Shown here piece after piece: positions 41,802 to 49,068 of a stretch of DNA of 49,068 bases. Source of the stretch: Xanthomonas floridensis (lineage in GTDB: Bacteria; Pseudomonadota; Gammaproteobacteria; Xanthomonadales; Xanthomonadaceae); the NCBI RefSeq assembly GCF_001642575.1, contig NZ_LXNG01000026.1, forward strand, positions 1-49,068, in the 5' to 3' direction. Below the pieces are notes generated by a model. The model did no database searches. It saw nothing but the letters and a program-made list of their open reading frames with translations, and was not told the origin of the DNA. The position numbers and the translations under genes were made by a program. The stretch's first letter is position 1; each line of letters starts with the position of its first letter.

Positions 41802-41823
41802 TTTTCCCGCACGCGGGAGAAGG
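41802..41823. repeat. REP-like palindrome, copy 2 (imperfect)
   Basis: TTTTCCCGC-AC-GCGGGAGAAGG shares the core of copy 1 with one arm decayed. It lies directly to the left of the minisatellite. Confidence 0.65.
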
Positions 41824-41840
41824 GATAGCCGCTGCGGCAT

Positions 41841-42012
41841 CTGCATGCTGTTGGCGGCCTGCATGCTGTTGGTGGTATCTGCATGCTGTTGGCGGTATCT
41901 GCATGCCGTTGGTGGCCTGCATGCTGTTGGCGGTATCTGCATGCTGTTGGTGGCCTGCATGCTGTTGGCGGTATCTGCATGCTGTTGGTGGCCTGCATGC
42001 TGTTGGCGGCAT
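41841..42012 (+). repeat. Minisatellite of nine alternating 18/20-bp units
   Basis: Nine units begin CTGCATGCTGTTGG and end GYGGC (18 bp) or GYGGTAT (20 bp), mostly alternating so that a 38-bp higher-order period appears. Starts are 41841, 41859, 41879, 41899, 41917, 41937, 41955, 41975 and 41993. Unit four has one change (GCCGTT). The region has no supported gene, although every frame is open because no unit contains a stop. Each unit carries the palindrome GCATGC. Confidence 0.95.
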
Positions 42013-42159
42013 CCGCGGTATCCCCGCGCGGCTAGCCATGTCTGCATGCGCTCGTCAGCATCTGCGCACCCTCTACGTCCCCAAAGAGGGCTGACAGCAC
42101 TGCATGCCGCCATCCAGCACCTGCACACACCATCGGCCCGCAGCGAGGGCGTTGCCGTT

Positions 42160-42185
42160 CCCCTCTCCCGCCTGCGGGAGAGGGG
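42160..42185. repeat. REP-like palindrome, copy 3
   Basis: CCCCTCTCCCGC-CT-GCGGGAGAGGGG has perfect 12-bp arms, 30 bases from the end of the leftward LysR gene. It may also act as its terminator. Confidence 0.8.
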
Positions 42186-42214
42186 CAGGGGTGAGGGCCG
42201 CTTGCGCCGCACAC

Positions 42215-43132
42215 TCACCCTACCTCCGGCACCGTCATCGCATCGATCTTCGCAGCCAGCGCCTGGATCGCCAGCTGCGCCGAGCGCGAAAGCTGACGCT
42301 GCGGGGCCACGCACAAGGCCAGCGTCATCGGTTTGGTCAGGTGCTGGCGGAACGGCACGAACGCCAGCCGCCCGTCGGCCACGTCGGGTGCGGCGTCCAG
42401 CCACGACATCAGCCCCACGCCGGCGCCTGCACGCACCAGGCCGCGCAAGGTGCGCACATCGTTGCAGTGGGTGAGCCGCTTCACATCGATGTGCTGGCGC
42501 TGGTACAGCACCTTGGCATGCTCGCCCACGATCAGCGGCGCGGCCGGCAGCAGCAATCGGTGCTCCAGTGTCTCGCTCAGCTGCAGTTCGGTGCGCGTGC
42601 TCAGCGGGTGGCCGACCGGCATGGCAATCCCCAGCGGGATATCCGCAAACGCGCGCACCTCCAGGTCCACGCTGCTCACCGGGTCCAGCAGCAGGCCGAT
42701 GTCCACGTCGGCCGAGGTCACCATTTCCATCACCCGCTGGTTGCGCGCGGTGGACAGGTTGAAGGTGATGCCGGGGTACTCCTGCACCAGGGCCGCCACC
42801 GCCGCCGGCACCACGCCCTCGCTGAGCGCGTCGATCATGGCGATCTCCACGTGCCCGCGGCGCAGCCCCTTGAGCTCGTCGAAGCGCTCCAGCGTGCGGG
42901 CGTAGGCCTTCTCCCAGCCGCGCACGTCCACCAGCAGCAACTCGCCGGCAGCGGTGAGCCGCAGCCGCCCGGGCAGGCGCTCGAACAGCTGCGCGCCCAG
43001 CTCTTCCTCGGCCTTGAGGATCTGCCGGTCGATCGCCGAGGCCGACACGTGCAACACCTCCGAGGCCTTGCGGATGCTGCCGCAGCGGGCCACTTCGATG
43101 AAGTAACGGGTGAAGCGGGAGAAGGTCAGCAT
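42215..43132 (-). CDS. LysR family transcriptional regulator
   Basis: A 305-residue LysR protein. The HTH opens MLTFSRFTRYFIEVARCGSI and continues RKASEVLHVSASAIDRQILK. The effector domain has VEIAMIDALSEGVVPAAVAA, IGLLLDPVSSVDLEVRAFAD and CNDVRTLRGLVRAGAGVGLM. The start is fixed by this conserved opening; the frame is open a further 1.3 kb upstream, but only as an antisense shadow of the oxygenase gene. It is divergent from the Rieske oxygenase-reductase pair across 126 bp and probably activates it. SASAIDRQI is a branch common for regulators of peptide, aromatic or purine catabolism; the ligand is unknown. Confidence 0.88.
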   Translation of the reverse strand: MLTFSRFTRYFIEVARCGSIRKASEVLHVSASAIDRQILKAEEELGAQLFERLPGRLRLTAAGELLLVDVRGWEKAYARTLERFDELKGLRRGHVEIAMIDALSEGVVPAAVAALVQEYPGITFNLSTARNQRVMEMVTSADVDIGLLLDPVSSVDLEVRAFADIPLGIAMPVGHPLSTRTELQLSETLEHRLLLPAAPLIVGEHAKVLYQRQHIDVKRLTHCNDVRTLRGLVRAGAGVGLMSWLDAAPDVADGRLAFVPFRQHLTKPMTLALCVAPQRQLSRSAQLAIQALAAKIDAMTVPEVG

Positions 43133-43258
43133 GGGGCGTAGCTCGGTTGGCGTTGCATTTTTTGCAATGGCTTGGCGGAAAAACGATGTTTGATCACACA
43201 CCCCCGGCTTCCTAGAGTCAATCCGGCACCGCTCCCGCCTCACGCCAGAGACCGCCCC

Positions 43259-44311
43259 ATGGATGTCGCCGTCCCCGCCCTGCCGCTGCACTGCACCTTC
43301 GAAGCCGCCGACTGGCAGCGCCTGGCCCAGCACTGGCACGCGGTGGCGCTGGGCAGCGAGGTGGGGCAGGCGCCGTTCAAGGCCACCCTGCTGGACGAGC
43401 CACTGGTGCTGTACCGGCTGGGCGAGGAACTGGTGGCCGCGCGCGATGTCTGCCCGCACCGCGGCGTGCCGCTGAGCATGGGTACCGCCGATGGTGGCGG
43501 CGTGGTCTGCGCCTACCACGGCCTGCGCTTCGGCGCGGGCGGGCGCTGCAATCACATCCCGGCCAGTCCAAATCAGAACATTCCGGCCAAGATGCGCCTG
43601 CACACCTATGCGGTGGCCGAGCGCTACGGGCTGATCTGGGTGTGCCTGGCCAAACCCGCCGGCGTGAGCGAGGCCGAGGTGCAGATCCCGCCGATGCCGG
43701 GTTGGGACGAGGATGGCTTTCAGCAGATCGTGTGCCCGGCGTTCGACATCGCCGGCAGCGCGGCGCGGCAACTGGAAGGCTTCATCGACGTGGCGCATTT
43801 CGCCTTCGTGCATACCGCCACCTTCGCCCAGCCGGACAAGCGCGAGGTGCCGGCCTATACCACCACCGAAACGCCGACCGGCTTCAACGCCGACTACCTC
43901 AGCAGTGTGGCCAACTATTCGGTGGACATGCCGCTGCCGGACGTGGACCCCGGCTTCCAGTGGCTGCGCCACTTCGAAGTGCATTTGCCGTTCACCGCCA
44001 CCCTCACCATCCATTTCCCGGTGCCGGGCAAGCGGCTGGTGATCATGAACGCCGCAAGCCCGGTATCCAAGCACAAGACGCGCCTGCTGGTGCCGATTGC
44101 GCGCAACTTCGACACTCATCTGCCGGTGGAAGACGTGCACGCCTTCAACCTGCGCGTGTTCGAGGAAGACCGCGCCATGGTGGAAGCGCAGCGCCCCGAA
44201 TACCTGCCGCTGGACCCGCTGCTGGAAGTGCATATCCCGGCCGACCGCAGTTCGATCGCCTACCGCCGTGGCCTGCGCAGCCAGGGCTATAGCGACTTCT
44301 TCCTGCGTTGA
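43259..44311 (+). CDS. Rieske non-heme iron oxygenase, alpha subunit (VanA-like)
   Basis: A 350-residue oxygenase. The Rieske 2Fe-2S ligands are Cys65-x-His67 (CPHRG) and Cys84-x2-His87 (CAYHG). The C-terminal catalytic domain has FIDVAHFAFVHT, giving His180 and His185 with Asp177 nearby for mononuclear iron. Length and layout fit one-subunit demethylases such as vanillate O-demethylase, dicamba monooxygenase and TsaM, rather than two-subunit ring dioxygenases. ATG 43259 is chosen; upstream codons in frame are not domain-like. Its reductase follows by 17 bp. The neighbours (purine-type permease, adenosine deaminase) leave open a methylated purine or aromatic ether as substrate; this is unproven. 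Confidence 0.85.
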   Translation: MDVAVPALPLHCTFEAADWQRLAQHWHAVALGSEVGQAPFKATLLDEPLVLYRLGEELVAARDVCPHRGVPLSMGTADGGGVVCAYHGLRFGAGGRCNHIPASPNQNIPAKMRLHTYAVAERYGLIWVCLAKPAGVSEAEVQIPPMPGWDEDGFQQIVCPAFDIAGSAARQLEGFIDVAHFAFVHTATFAQPDKREVPAYTTTETPTGFNADYLSSVANYSVDMPLPDVDPGFQWLRHFEVHLPFTATLTIHFPVPGKRLVIMNAASPVSKHKTRLLVPIARNFDTHLPVEDVHAFNLRVFEEDRAMVEAQRPEYLPLDPLLEVHIPADRSSIAYRRGLRSQGYSDFFLR

Positions 44312-44328
44312 CCGCCAAGGAGCGCGCC

Positions 44329-45288
44329 ATGAGCCTGCATGAAGTGCGTGTTGCCGACGTCGTCGATCAAGGCCATCGCCAACGCGCGATCCGGCTGGAA
44401 CCAGTCGGCGCGGAATTGCCAGCATTCGAGGCAGGTGCGCATGTGGACCTGCACTTGCCGGATGGCTTGATCCGCCAGTATTCGATCGCCAGCGCGCCGC
44501 ATGTGCGCGATCACTATGTGCTATGCGTCAAATTGGCCGATGCCTCGCGCGGCGGCTCGCGGCACTTGTGCGAGCAGCTCAGCCCCGGCGACCGCCTGCA
44601 GATCTCCAGCCCGCGCAATCTGTTCCCGCTGCATCCGGGCGAACGGCATGTGCTGCTGGCGGCCGGCATCGGCATCACCCCGCTGCTGTCGATGGCCGAG
44701 GCGCTGGAAGCGCGCGGCGAGCTGTTCGTGCTGCATTACTACGCACGCCGGCATGCCGACGTGGCCTTCGTGCAGCGGCTGCAACAAGGCTTCACGCATG
44801 GCCAGGTGCATGTGCATCTGAGCGATGGCGGCCAGAGCCCGCGCGTGCATGTGCCCGAAGCGCTCGTGCAGGCAGGTGTGCACGACCAACTGTATCTATG
44901 CGGGCCGGCCGCGTTCATGGACCACTTCACCCAGCTTGCCAGGACGCAGGGATGGGCTGACGCGCAGTTGCACCGCGAACACTTCGCCGCCGCCGATACC
45001 GGCCTTGCGCATGACGCCGACAGCCCCTTCGAGGTGGAGCTGGCCACCAGCGGCCGCGTGCTGCAGGTGCCGGCCGATTGCAGCATTGCCAGCGCCCTGC
45101 TGGATGCCGGGATCGAGGTGCCGCTCTCGTGCGAGCAAGGCATGTGCGGGGCCTGCCTGACCGGTGTGATCGCCGGTGTCCCCGATCATCGCGACAGCGT
45201 GCTCAGCGAGGCCGAGCGCGCCAGCAACACGCAGATCACCCTGTGCTGCTCGCGCAGCCGTTCGCCGCGCCTGGTGCTGGATCTTTGA
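44329..45288 (+). CDS. Oxygenase reductase subunit, VanB-like (FMN, NAD, 2Fe-2S)
   Basis: A 319-residue phthalate-dioxygenase-reductase type protein in the order FMN domain, NAD domain, plant-type ferredoxin. RQYSIASAPHVRDHYVLCVK is the flavin site, VLLAAGIGITPLLSMAEALE the NAD site, and LYLCGPAAFMDH follows. The C-terminal CEQGMCGACLTGVIAG with a later CC supplies the four cluster cysteines (C-x4-C-x2-C). It passes electrons from NADH to the Rieske oxygenase encoded 17 bp upstream. ATG 44329 has AAGGAG upstream. The two form an operon, divergent from a LysR regulator. Confidence 0.9.
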   Translation: MSLHEVRVADVVDQGHRQRAIRLEPVGAELPAFEAGAHVDLHLPDGLIRQYSIASAPHVRDHYVLCVKLADASRGGSRHLCEQLSPGDRLQISSPRNLFPLHPGERHVLLAAGIGITPLLSMAEALEARGELFVLHYYARRHADVAFVQRLQQGFTHGQVHVHLSDGGQSPRVHVPEALVQAGVHDQLYLCGPAAFMDHFTQLARTQGWADAQLHREHFAAADTGLAHDADSPFEVELATSGRVLQVPADCSIASALLDAGIEVPLSCEQGMCGACLTGVIAGVPDHRDSVLSEAERASNTQITLCCSRSRSPRLVLDL

Positions 45289-45686
45289 GCATTGCGCGTG
45301 TGTCGCGCCTGCGCAGACAGGACGACAGCGGGCGCGCAGGTGGCTGATGCCGGTCATGCTGCACGGCGAAGCAGCCGCCAACCTTGCAGGGACCCTGTGG
45401 ATGGGCGTGGGCCGCGCACCGTCTTGCACGATGCGGTTGCTGCACGCACCGGGCAATGCTGGCGCAGCCGCGCCAGGCGCTGGCGCTCATGCACCGTGCT
45501 GGCAACCGGCATTGCGCTCGCAACGCATTCCGTGCCCAAGGTCCGTGGCAACTGCGGTCGCACAGTGCAAGATGTTCGGCCCGCGCGTCTGCGCAACGAC
45601 CGCGCGTTGCCCCCTGTGCCGATGAGATGCCTGCCGATGGTCGCTTGTGTGATCGCCTTCCCCCACCGTTGCCGGAGCGCCCGCTG
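45289..45686. other. Gap between reductase and permease genes, nothing recognised
   Basis: 398 GC-rich bases on the same transcriptional direction. No gene, dyad or clear promoter is visible. Confidence 0.45.
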
Positions 45687-47000
45687 ATGCGCTGGCCCGG
45701 ATTCGCGCTGGCCGCCAACGGCAGCACTGGGCGCACGGAGCTGCTGGCAGGTGCCACCACCTTCCTGACGATGGCGTACATCATCTTCGTCAACCCCGAC
45801 ATCCTGGCCACCACCGGCATGGACCATGGCGCGGTGTTCGTGGCGACCTGCCTGGCCGCGGCGCTGGGCTCGCTGCTGATGGGCGTGTTGGCCAACTACC
45901 CGATCGGCATGGCACCGGGCATGGGCCTGAATGCGTTCTTCGCCTTCACCGTGGTGGGCACGCTGGGTTACAGCTGGCAACAGACGCTGGGGCTGGTGTT
46001 CGTGTCCGGCTGCCTGTTCCTGCTGCTGACCGTCACCGGCGCGCGGCGCTGGCTGGTGGATGGCATTCCGGCCACGTTGCGCAGCGCAATCGCGGCCGGC
46101 ATCGGCCTGTTTCTGGCCCTGATCGGCCTGCAGAAGGCCGGGCTGGTGGTGGCGCATCCGCAAACGCTGCTGACCCTGGGCGACCTGCATCGGCCCGAAC
46201 CGCTGCTGGCATTGGCTGGCCTGCTGTTGATCGGCGTGCTGGAAGTGCGCCGCGTGCGAGGGGCGATGTTGCTCGGCATTCTGGCCGTCACCGCCGCGGC
46301 GCTGGCGCTGGGTCTGGTGCGCTACCAGGGCGTGCTGTCGCTGCCGCCAAGCCTGGCGCCGACGCTGTTGCAGCTGGATATTGCCGGCGCGCTGCACGGC
46401 CACGGTAGCAGCGGTGCACTTGCGGCAGTACTGCATGTGGTGCTGGTGTTCGTGCTGGTGGAGATGTTCGATGCCACCGGCACCTTGATGGGCGTGGCGC
46501 AGCGCGCCGGCCTGCTGCGCACGCAGGCGCAACGCCGGCAGTTCGACCGCGCCCTGCTGGCCGACAGCACCGCCATCCTGGCCGGTTCGTTGCTCGGCAC
46601 CTCCAGTACCACCGCCTACGTGGAAAGCGCCGCCGGCGTGCAGGTAGGCGGGCGCACCGGCCTGACCGCGTTGGTGGTCGCCGCCTTGTTCCTGCTGGCG
46701 CTGCTGTTCTCGCCGTTGGCGGCCATGGTGCCAGCGTATGCCACCGCGCCGGCACTGATCTATCTGGCCTCGGTGATGCTGCGCGAGTGCACGCAGATCC
46801 AGTGGGACGATGTCAGCGAAGCGTTACCGGCGGCGATCTGCATGCTCGCCATGCCGCTTACCTACTCCATCGCCACCGGTCTGGCACTGGGCTTCATCAC
46901 CTACGCGGCGCTCAAGCTCGGCAGCGGCCGTTGGCGCGGCGTGCACCCGGCCACCTGGGCGATCGCCGGCTTGTTCGTGCTGCGCTATGCGCTGGAATGA
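45687..47000 (+). CDS. NCS2-like purine permease (AzgA/GhxP family)
   Basis: A 437-residue membrane protein with about 12-14 helices. It opens with NGSTGRTELLAGATTFLTMA, then YIIFVNPDILATTGMDHGAV and NYPIGMAPGMGLNAFFAFTV, the AzgA signature. VEMFDATGTLMGVAQRAGLL, LGTSSTTAYVESAAGVQVGG and RTGLTALVVA contain the conserved substrate-site residues. AzgA-type proteins import adenine, guanine or hypoxanthine with protons across the inner membrane. ATG 45687 has GGAG about 10 bases upstream. The exported adenosine deaminase next door could produce inosine, which after cleavage would give hypoxanthine for this carrier. Confidence 0.9.
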   Translation: MRWPGFALAANGSTGRTELLAGATTFLTMAYIIFVNPDILATTGMDHGAVFVATCLAAALGSLLMGVLANYPIGMAPGMGLNAFFAFTVVGTLGYSWQQTLGLVFVSGCLFLLLTVTGARRWLVDGIPATLRSAIAAGIGLFLALIGLQKAGLVVAHPQTLLTLGDLHRPEPLLALAGLLLIGVLEVRRVRGAMLLGILAVTAAALALGLVRYQGVLSLPPSLAPTLLQLDIAGALHGHGSSGALAAVLHVVLVFVLVEMFDATGTLMGVAQRAGLLRTQAQRRQFDRALLADSTAILAGSLLGTSSTTAYVESAAGVQVGGRTGLTALVVAALFLLALLFSPLAAMVPAYATAPALIYLASVMLRECTQIQWDDVSEALPAAICMLAMPLTYSIATGLALGFITYAALKLGSGRWRGVHPATWAIAGLFVLRYALE

Positions 47001-47330
47001 GCCGATGCCGGCATGCGCAGACGCATACTCGCGCAGTCACGCCGCATATAGTCGTCACGGGCGCTGCATGGCACGCGCGACGGTGATTGCCTGGCGCGCG
47101 AGCGACGCTGCCGGCTGCGTGATGCGGCGGGTCAGGCACCGCCTGCGCAGGGGGGGTGATGCGGTGTCCGCCAGTGCTCCGGCTGACATTGCGCACGCCA
47201 TCGTGCTTGCGTGGCGGCAGCCTGCATCTGCCATGCCTGCCTTGCGTGGGCACTGCTTTCCTGCCTGGCATCCCTGTGCAGCCGCCTGCAGCCACCAGGC
47301 GCCCCACTGTCTTTAGCGAGTATTTCCTGC
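47001..47330. other. Gap, nothing recognised
   Basis: 330 bases between the permease and adenosine deaminase genes; no gene or clear signal was found. Confidence 0.45.
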
Positions 47331-48878
47331 ATGTCGAGTCTGCATCGTTATCTGATCCTGAGCGCTTGCGTGCTGTTGCCCTGCATCGCCCAGGCACGCA
47401 CGGCTTCCGTCGCTCCCGCGCAGCAGCGCGAGCAACAGGTGGCGCAGCTGTTCCACGCCGCCTCCGCGCAACCTGCACAGCTGCGCGCCTGGCTGCAGGC
47501 CATGCCCAAGGGCGGCGACCTGCACAACCACCTGTCCGGTTCGGTGTATGCCGAGGACTACCTGCAGTGGGCCAGCGAAGACGGCGCCTGCGTGCAACTG
47601 GATGACCTGAGCCTGCGCGCGCCGCCCTGCGGCAAGGCGCAGGAGCCGGCCAGCGGCCTGGCCGCACGCAATGCAGCGTTGTACGGGCGGGTGGTGGATG
47701 CCTTGTCGATGCGCAGGTTCCTGCCCACTGCCGCGCAGCCCACCGGGCACGGCCAGTTCTTCGGCAGCTTCGGCAAGTTCGATGCGGTGGTACACACACG
47801 CGTGGCCGATGCCGTGGCCGCGGTGCTCGACCAGGCCGCGCGCGACCGCGTGCCATACGTGGAAATCATCGCCAACCCGCCGCAGATGGATCAGGCCGCG
47901 CAGCGCATGCAGGCGCTGCCCTGGCGAGGCGATGACGACAGTGCCAACCTGGCCGCCCTGCAGGAGGCGTTGCCGCCGCTGGTGCAGGCCGCACAGGCGG
48001 CGCTGGCCGATATCGATGCGCAGGTTCGCCGCGTGCTGCGCTGCGACCAGGCCGATGCGCGCCCCGGCTGCCGGGTCACCTATCGCTACGTGCCGTATGT
48101 GCTGCGCGTGCTGCCGCAGCCGGCGGTGTTCGGGCAGATGGCGCTTGCCCATGCGCTGGTGGCCGCCGGTGGTAGCCGCGCGGTGGCGGTGAACATCGTC
48201 GCGCCCGAAGACAACCCGGTGGCACTGGCCGACTACACGCGGCATATGGCGATGTTCCGCTTCTTCGCCACGCGCTATCCAGGCGTTCCGCTGTCCCTGC
48301 ATGCAGGCGAACTGACCCTGGGCCTGGTACCGCCGGCGCAGCTGCGTTCGCATATCCGCCAGGCCGTGGATGCCGGCGCACGCCGTATCGGCCATGGCGT
48401 GGACCTGCCCTACGAGGACGATGCCAGTGGGCTGCTGGAGCGCATGCGCAAGCAACCTGTGGCGGTGGAAATCAACCTGACCAGCAACGAGGTGATTCTG
48501 GGCGTCAAGGGCGCGCAACACCCGCTGGCGATGTACCTGCGCGCAGGCGTGCCGGTGGTGCTGGCCACCGACGATGCCGGCGTGTCGCGTGCCGACATGA
48601 CCCACGAATACCAACGCGCCATGCAGGAACAGGGTATCGATTACCCCACGCTCAAGCAGCTGGCGCGCAACGGGCTGACGTATGGCTTCCTGCCAGGTGC
48701 CAGCCTGTGGACTGCCGATGGCGGCGGCGTCCAGGCCTGCCACGACGCATTGCAACGCGAGGCAGACGATGCCCACTGCCGTGCCTTTCGCCAGGCCAGC
48801 GAGAAGGCGCGGCTGCAATGGCAGCTGGAAATCGACCTGGCGCAGTACGAGCGCTCGCTGCTGGCGCAGCGCCGCTAA
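47331..48878 (+). CDS. Exported adenosine deaminase family protein (ADGF-like)
   Basis: A 515-residue precursor. The signal peptide is MSSLHRYLILSACVLLPCIA (cleavage near QARTA). The amidohydrolase barrel has all key residues: DLHNHLSGSV (HxH metal ligands), SLHAGELTLG (metal His and catalytic Glu-region), GARRIGHGVDL (His) and VLATDDAGVSRADMTHEY (metal Asp). TNEVI-like INLTSNEVILG follows. Being exported and over 500 residues long, it resembles ADGF/ADA2-type extracellular deaminases rather than cytosolic Add (about 335 residues). It would deaminate adenosine outside the cytoplasm, fitting the purine permease gene upstream. ATG 47331 begins the signal peptide. Confidence 0.86.
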   Translation: MSSLHRYLILSACVLLPCIAQARTASVAPAQQREQQVAQLFHAASAQPAQLRAWLQAMPKGGDLHNHLSGSVYAEDYLQWASEDGACVQLDDLSLRAPPCGKAQEPASGLAARNAALYGRVVDALSMRRFLPTAAQPTGHGQFFGSFGKFDAVVHTRVADAVAAVLDQAARDRVPYVEIIANPPQMDQAAQRMQALPWRGDDDSANLAALQEALPPLVQAAQAALADIDAQVRRVLRCDQADARPGCRVTYRYVPYVLRVLPQPAVFGQMALAHALVAAGGSRAVAVNIVAPEDNPVALADYTRHMAMFRFFATRYPGVPLSLHAGELTLGLVPPAQLRSHIRQAVDAGARRIGHGVDLPYEDDASGLLERMRKQPVAVEINLTSNEVILGVKGAQHPLAMYLRAGVPVVLATDDAGVSRADMTHEYQRAMQEQGIDYPTLKQLARNGLTYGFLPGASLWTADGGGVQACHDALQREADDAHCRAFRQASEKARLQWQLEIDLAQYERSLLAQRR

Positions 48879-48941
48879 CGCCTGCGGCAGCACACCCGTC
48901 AGTGAGGAGCGCGCCCGTGCGCGAACAGGCTTCACCGCTAA

Positions 48942-49068
48942 GGAAGGTCTGAACAACTCCATCTGATACTGCCACAATGGATCAACGAACCGAGCGGACG
49001 ATCTCGATGCAGCTGAGCTTTGGCGACGCGGAGTACAACGGCAAGCGCAAGCAGACACGGCGCGAGGT
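48942..49068 (+). mobile_element. Left end of an IS5-like insertion sequence (truncated by window edge), inverted copy
   Basis: Identical over 127 bases, on the opposite strand, to 1..127. It begins GGAAGGTCTGAACAACTCC directly after CTAA (48938-48941), a YTAR target. With the left copy it brackets the whole window in inverted orientation. The remainder lies outside. Confidence 0.85.
48977..49068 (+). CDS. IS5-like transposase, N-terminal fragment
   Basis: First 30 codons of the same transposase as at 1..92, starting at ATG 48977 and running off the right edge, with no change relative to the left copy. It lies 98 bases after the adenosine deaminase stop codon, so no neighbouring gene is interrupted. 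Confidence 0.75.
   Translation, partial: MDQRTERTISMQLSFGDAEYNGKRKQTRRE

Noticed and set aside
41841..42012. Possible CRISPR array
   Set aside because: Units are contiguous 18/20-bp tandem repeats without unique spacers, and no cas genes are near; it is a minisatellite.
43133..44425. Upstream extension of the LysR gene to 736 codons
   Set aside because: The extension is antisense to the Rieske oxygenase; the LysR helix-turn-helix begins at ATG 43132.
47313..49058. 581-codon leftward open frame over the adenosine deaminase gene
   Set aside because: It is the antisense shadow of the deaminase and of the IS end; the translation is rich in Arg, Gln and His without domains, as expected in high-GC DNA.

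Overview
The window is high-GC, densely coded gammaproteobacterial chromosome. It is almost certainly Xanthomonas: it has an XVIPCD-type type IV secretion effector domain, MesX/MesD methionine synthesis, an OprO/OprP porin, and the REP-like CTCCCGC..GCGGGAG palindromes common in Xanthomonas intergenic DNA. Both ends are the same 127-bp left end of one IS5-like insertion sequence in opposite orientation (1..127 and 48942..49068). The 49-kb segment is therefore bounded by inverted IS copies and could in principle invert by recombination.

Layout. 1-17.5 kb is a series of small redox and electrophile-response cassettes, each pairing an oxidoreductase with a regulator: nitroreductase/TetR, QorB/HxlR (the E. 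coli ytfG-ytfH arrangement), a quinone-oxidoreductase-like MDR enzyme with a second HxlR, TetR-SDR-MDR, MDR-WYL regulator, and a lone SDR. Among them sit a phosphate-selective porin behind an unusually long PhoB-box array, a DHFR-like reductase, and DUF1801 and DUF4259 proteins. 18.2-23.8 kb is a methionine block: core methionine synthase MesD, its partner MesX (DUF1852), an FMN reductase, a divergent MetR-like LysR regulator, QueH, and a methylenetetrahydrofolate reductase family protein. 24-30.3 kb holds a secreted lipase-like protein, an AT-rich standalone HIRAN protein, PurU, a standalone XVIPCD protein with a small overlapping leader ORF, a 3-hydroxyisobutyrate dehydrogenase family protein and an Old Yellow Enzyme. 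30.3-33.5 kb is a duplicated sirtuin (one copy broken) flanking an exported protein of unknown function. 34-38 kb has a MerR/hydrolase pair and an MFS-VOC operon with divergent LysR. 38-42 kb has two small exported proteins, a VOC protein, TatD, and a minisatellite between REP-like palindromes. 42-49 kb is a LysR-Rieske oxygenase-reductase unit followed by a purine-type permease and an exported adenosine deaminase.

Gene decay is a clear theme. I see six damaged genes: two with in-frame stops (near 1.8 and 2.1 kb), a porin C-terminal remnant (18.0 kb), a degenerate sirtuin copy (30.3 kb), and two single frameshifts (hydrolase near 34.24 kb, VOC near 35.86 kb). The frameshifts and stops could partly be assembly error; the remnant and the duplicated sirtuin could not. 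I saw no tRNA, rRNA, CRISPR array or replication origin.
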